From assembly GCA_017577345.1 (NCBI GenBank), contig PITX01000010.1:1-14960 (forward strand): a DNA stretch of 14,960 bases. The letters are read 5' to 3'. The notes under the pieces are model-generated. The model did no database searches. It had not been told where the DNA came from and worked only from the letters and a program-made list of their open reading frames with translations. The stretch is from Clostridiales bacterium. Its GTDB lineage: Bacteria; Bacillota; Clostridia; Oscillospirales; Oscillospiraceae. A program made the translations under genes and the position numbers. This document shows positions 12,664-14,960 of the stretch, one piece after another. Positions within the stretch are counted from its first letter, which is position 1, and each line of letters starts with the position of its first letter.

Positions 12664-14334
12664 GTGACCGGATTGAGAACGAAGATCGACGGTCAGACGC
12701 TGCAGCAGATGCTGATCGGTGCCGCCGCCGTTGTTGAAAAGTACAAGCAGCAGATCAACGAATTGAATGTATTCCCTGTCCCCGACGGTGACACGGGTAC
12801 CAATATGAGCATGACGCTCAACACCGCCGCCGCAGAGCTTCAGAAGCTGAACGGTGCGACGCTGACCAAGGTCGCAGACACCGCCGCCTCTGCCATGCTG
12901 CGCGGTGCCAGAGGCAATTCCGGCGTGATCCTCTCCCTGTTGCTGCGCGGTATCTCCAAGAGCCTGAAGGGTCTGGAGGAATGTGACGGCGCACAGCTCG
13001 CCTCCGCATTGCAGGGCGGTGTGGATGCAGCCTACAAGGCAGTGATGAAGCCCACAGAGGGTACCATTCTGACCGTGGCAAGAGTATCCGCCGAGGATGC
13101 GGCTGCCGCCGCCGAGAACGACAGCGGCTTTGAAGCTGTCCTTGCAGCCGCCTATGTCTCCGCCGCAGATGCCCTGGCGCAGACTGTCCATCAGAATCCC
13201 GTGCTGGAAAAGGCGGGTGTCGTCGATGCAGGCGGCAAGGGCTGGCTGTATGTGCTGGAGGCGATGCTGGCAGTGACCCGTGGCGAAGAGATCGCCGCGT
13301 CTGCAGGCACCGCACCGATCAAAGAACAGGCGGATTTCACCGACTTTGACACCGAGGACATCACCTTTGCCTATGACACGGTCTTTATCGTCCGCAAGGC
13401 GTATGAAGACATTGATTTGTCCCCGCTGCGCCGTTATCTGGATACCATCGGTGACAGCATCGTCATCGGTGAGGACGATGAATCGTTCAAGGTGCATGTG
13501 CATACGAATATTCCCGGCAGTGCTCTGACCGAGTCGCAGAAATACGGCACGCTGGAGCTTGCGAAGATTGAAAATATGCAGATGCAGCATGATGACCTTG
13601 CAGCAGGCAAAAAGGCACGCAGTACGGACGACCTTGAAGAGGATGAGGAAGTGCCGCAGAGCGTTGCCGCGCCGGAAAAGAAATACGGCATGGTTGCTGT
13701 CTGTGCAGGCGCAGGTCTTGCGGATGTATTCCGTGAGCTGGGCGCGGACAATATCATTGAGGGCGGTCAGACCATGAATCCGTCCACACAGGACATCCTT
13801 GAAAAAGTCAACGCCACGCCGTCCGAAACCGTCTTTGTCTTCCCGAACAACAAGAATATTATCATGGCGGCAGAGCAGACCATTCCGCTGACGGAAAAGA
13901 AGGTCATCGTCATTCCCTCCAAGACCGTTCCGCAGGGCATTTCCGCTATGCTGATGTTTGACCCCGATGCAAGTGAAGACGATGCCGTGGCGGCGATGAC
14001 GGATGCCATGCAGAATGTCACCACGATACAGATCACCTACGCCGCGCGTGACTCCGACTTTGACGGACATGATATTCACGCCGGCGAGTATCTGGCACTT
14101 TACGGCAGTGCCCTGTTCGGTAACGATGCCGATGTGGACAAGCTGCTGTCCGGTCTTGCGGACAGGCTTAAGGACGAGGGCAGTGAATTTATCACCGTAT
14201 ATTACGGTGCGGACATTACCGAGGAGCAGGCAACTGCCGCCGCAGCGATCTTCTCCGAACGCTGCCCGAATGCAGAGGTTTCCGTCATCAACGGTGGTCA
14301 GCCGGTATATTACTATCTGATTTCCGCCGAATAA
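12664..14334 (+). CDS. fakA: Fatty acid kinase catalytic subunit, FakA/YloV-like (DAK2 domain)
   Basis: 556-residue kinase that phosphorylates fatty acids held by FakB (DegV) proteins to acyl-phosphates for phospholipid synthesis. N-terminal DhaL/DAK2 ATP-binding domain: NVFPVPDGDTGTNM with D41 and D43 for Mg-ATP, then MLRGARGNSGVILSLLLRGI. Middle domain with FKVHVHTNIPG (H278, H280). C-terminal DegV-like domain ending NGGQPVYYYLISAE. The acidic linker (DDLEEDEEVPQ) near residues 320-335 joins the last two. The residue that is usually Cys in the Y-C-T-E stretch of the middle domain is D238 here. Start: GTG at 12664 or TTG at 12673; the TTG gives a closer N-terminus to relatives and has AGGTGA ahead, so the true start may be 12673. 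Third gene of the gpmI operon. Confidence 0.92.
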   Translation: MTGLRTKIDGQTLQQMLIGAAAVVEKYKQQINELNVFPVPDGDTGTNMSMTLNTAAAELQKLNGATLTKVADTAASAMLRGARGNSGVILSLLLRGISKSLKGLEECDGAQLASALQGGVDAAYKAVMKPTEGTILTVARVSAEDAAAAAENDSGFEAVLAAAYVSAADALAQTVHQNPVLEKAGVVDAGGKGWLYVLEAMLAVTRGEEIAASAGTAPIKEQADFTDFDTEDITFAYDTVFIVRKAYEDIDLSPLRRYLDTIGDSIVIGEDDESFKVHVHTNIPGSALTESQKYGTLELAKIENMQMQHDDLAAGKKARSTDDLEEDEEVPQSVAAPEKKYGMVAVCAGAGLADVFRELGADNIIEGGQTMNPSTQDILEKVNATPSETVFVFPNNKNIIMAAEQTIPLTEKKVIVIPSKTVPQGISAMLMFDPDASEDDAVAAMTDAMQNVTTIQITYAARDSDFDGHDIHAGEYLALYGSALFGNDADVDKLLSGLADRLKDEGSEFITVYYGADITEEQATAAAAIFSERCPNAEVSVINGGQPVYYYLISAE

Positions 14335-14344
14335 AAGAGAATAG

Positions 14345-14401
14345 AAATGACCGCTATGGCCGCTGTAAGAGCGGTGATAGCGGTCATTTGTCTGATTTTT
14401 T
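14345..14401 (+). terminator. Terminator of the gpmI-Asp23-fakA operon
   Basis: An outer 13-base-pair perfect stem (14345-14357 with 14377-14389) encloses an inner stem CCGCT/AGCGG (14360-14364 with 14370-14374). A run of T residues (14395-14401) follows after five bases. Confidence 0.8.
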
Positions 14402-14422
14402 GCACAAAGAAAATCAAAACGC

Positions 14423-14452
14423 TTGACATTACGGGGAATTCTCCATTATACT
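14423..14452 (+). promoter_or_regulatory. Promoter of the zinc-ribbon gene
   Basis: TTGACA (14423-14428), 18 bases, TATACT (14447-14452). The spacer contains the near-palindrome GGGGAATTCTCC (14433-14444), which might be an operator or chance. About 90 bases of leader precede the start codon. Confidence 0.7.
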
Positions 14453-14541
14453 GAAAACAGAAAAGGAAACTGACCCGTTTTGGTTTCTCCCGAGACAGGA
14501 CGGAGGTTTCTGAGCACACAATCCATACAGAGAGGAAATGA

Positions 14542-14960
14542 ATGATGGAAAATAACAATTTTGCAGTCGGACAGTCCTGTCCCGCCTGCGGTGCACCGGT
14601 CGCACCCGGTGAAAAGTTCTGCCAGAACTGCGGCACAAAGCTGCCGGAGGCTGCACCCGCAGCACCCGTCGTTGAAGCTCCTGTTGTTGAAGCTCCTGTT
14701 GTTGAGGCTCCTGTTGTTGAAGCTCCTGTTGTTGAGGCTCCTGTTGTTGAAGCTCCTGTTGTTGAGGCTCCTGTTGCTGAGGCTCCTGTTGCTGAGTCTC
14801 CTGTTGTTGAGGCTCCTGTCTATCAGTCGTCTGCAGCTCCCGTACCGCCCGCTGCACCTGTGTATCAGGCGCCCGTGACTCCTGCAGTTCCTGTGTATCA
14901 GGCACCTGCGGCTCCCGTACCGCCCGCTGCACCCGTCTATCAGGCTGCACCGCGCTACAC
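14542..14960 (+). CDS. Zinc-ribbon protein with Pro/Ala/Val-rich repeat linker (partial, 3' end outside window)
   Basis: 139 codons are visible and the frame is still open at the window edge. An N-terminal zinc ribbon C13-x2-C16-x10-C27-x2-C30 (CPACG, FCQNCG) is followed by ten copies of a Val-Val-Glu-Ala-Pro unit and then longer proline-rich repeats with YQAP. In Firmicutes such zinc-ribbon plus proline-rich linkers usually lead to a membrane segment and an envelope domain, but that part is not in the window, so the function is unknown. The start at 14542 (ATGATG) has AGAGGAA (14531-14537) upstream; 14545 is an alternative. It has its own promoter and follows a terminator. Confidence 0.8.
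   Translation, partial: MMENNNFAVGQSCPACGAPVAPGEKFCQNCGTKLPEAAPAAPVVEAPVVEAPVVEAPVVEAPVVEAPVVEAPVVEAPVAEAPVAESPVVEAPVYQSSAAPVPPAAPVYQAPVTPAVPVYQAPAAPVPPAAPVYQAAPRY
14668..14817 (+). repeat. 15-base tandem repeat, ten copies (codes VVEAP)
   Basis: Ten head-to-tail 15-base units of consensus GTTGTTGARGCTCCT with few substitutions (one Ser, two Ala variants near the end). In units 2 to 7 the Glu codon alternates GAA, GAG, GAA, GAG, GAA, GAG, which points to past duplication of a 30-base double unit. The frame is preserved throughout. Confidence 0.95.
14836..14945 (+). repeat. Second, longer direct repeat in the linker
   Basis: A 35-base segment at 14836-14870 recurs at 14911-14945 with two third-position changes; it codes APVPPAAPVYQA. 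A related shorter PVYQAP unit lies between. The linker thus grew by duplications at two scales. Confidence 0.85.

Noticed and set aside
12631..14079. 482-codon open frame on the minus strand opposite fakA
   Set aside because: Shadow of the recognisable FakA-like gene; no ribosome binding site or domain pattern.
14429..14950. 173-codon minus-strand frame rich in Gln-Glu-Pro
   Set aside because: Product of the 15-base tandem repeat read backwards; the plus frame has the zinc ribbon, promoter and ribosome binding site.

Overview
The window looks like chromosomal DNA of a Gram-positive gut-type Firmicute, probably class Clostridia and perhaps an Oscillospiraceae/Ruminococcaceae relative. Support comes from a perfect CIRCE operator, strong GGAGG ribosome binding sites, a DegV (FakB-like) gene and a FakA-like gene, an Asp23-FakA gene pair, a CpsB-type phosphatase next to bacterial tyrosine kinases, and a moderately GC-rich base use broken by one AT-rich island. 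The genus assignment is inference; no rRNA or tRNA gene is present.

Region 1 (66-6453, + strand) is a tightly packed five-gene operon closed by a strong terminator. It encodes a CpsB/CapC-type PHP phosphatase, a membrane-anchored protein with two Ig-like (DUF5011-like) modules, two consecutive Wzz-BY-kinase fusions that overlap by 8 bases and end in tyrosine-rich tails, and a one-piece ABC exporter. This resembles the regulatory module of an exopolysaccharide/capsule locus, but no glycosyltransferase, polymerase or flippase gene lies in the window. The paired kinases plus a dedicated ABC exporter are the most unusual feature here.

Region 2 (6495-9292) holds single-gene units. An Hsp20 gene sits behind the CIRCE operator and converges on a DegV/FakB gene across a shared bidirectional terminator. 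The DegV gene has a consensus promoter containing a perfect inverted repeat. Divergent from it are an unknown acidic protein and a translationally coupled C_GCAxxG_C_C-family protein.

Region 3 (9293-10149) has no convincing gene. It is packed with hairpins and nested imperfect inverted repeats that look like a MITE-type or clade-specific intergenic repeat. It leads into an AT-rich island carrying a leftward BECR/PBECR-type nuclease-like protein (10150-10542), preceded in frame by a 20-codon ORF ending in TAA.

Region 4 (10660-14334) begins with overlapping opposed promoters, then gpmI (cofactor-independent phosphoglycerate mutase), an Asp23-family protein and FakA (fatty acid kinase) in one operon. 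FakA and the DegV/FakB protein of region 2 are expected biochemical partners: FakB presents a fatty acid and FakA phosphorylates it. The window ends inside a zinc-ribbon protein with a 15-base tandem repeat coding Val-Val-Glu-Ala-Pro, driven by its own near-consensus promoter.
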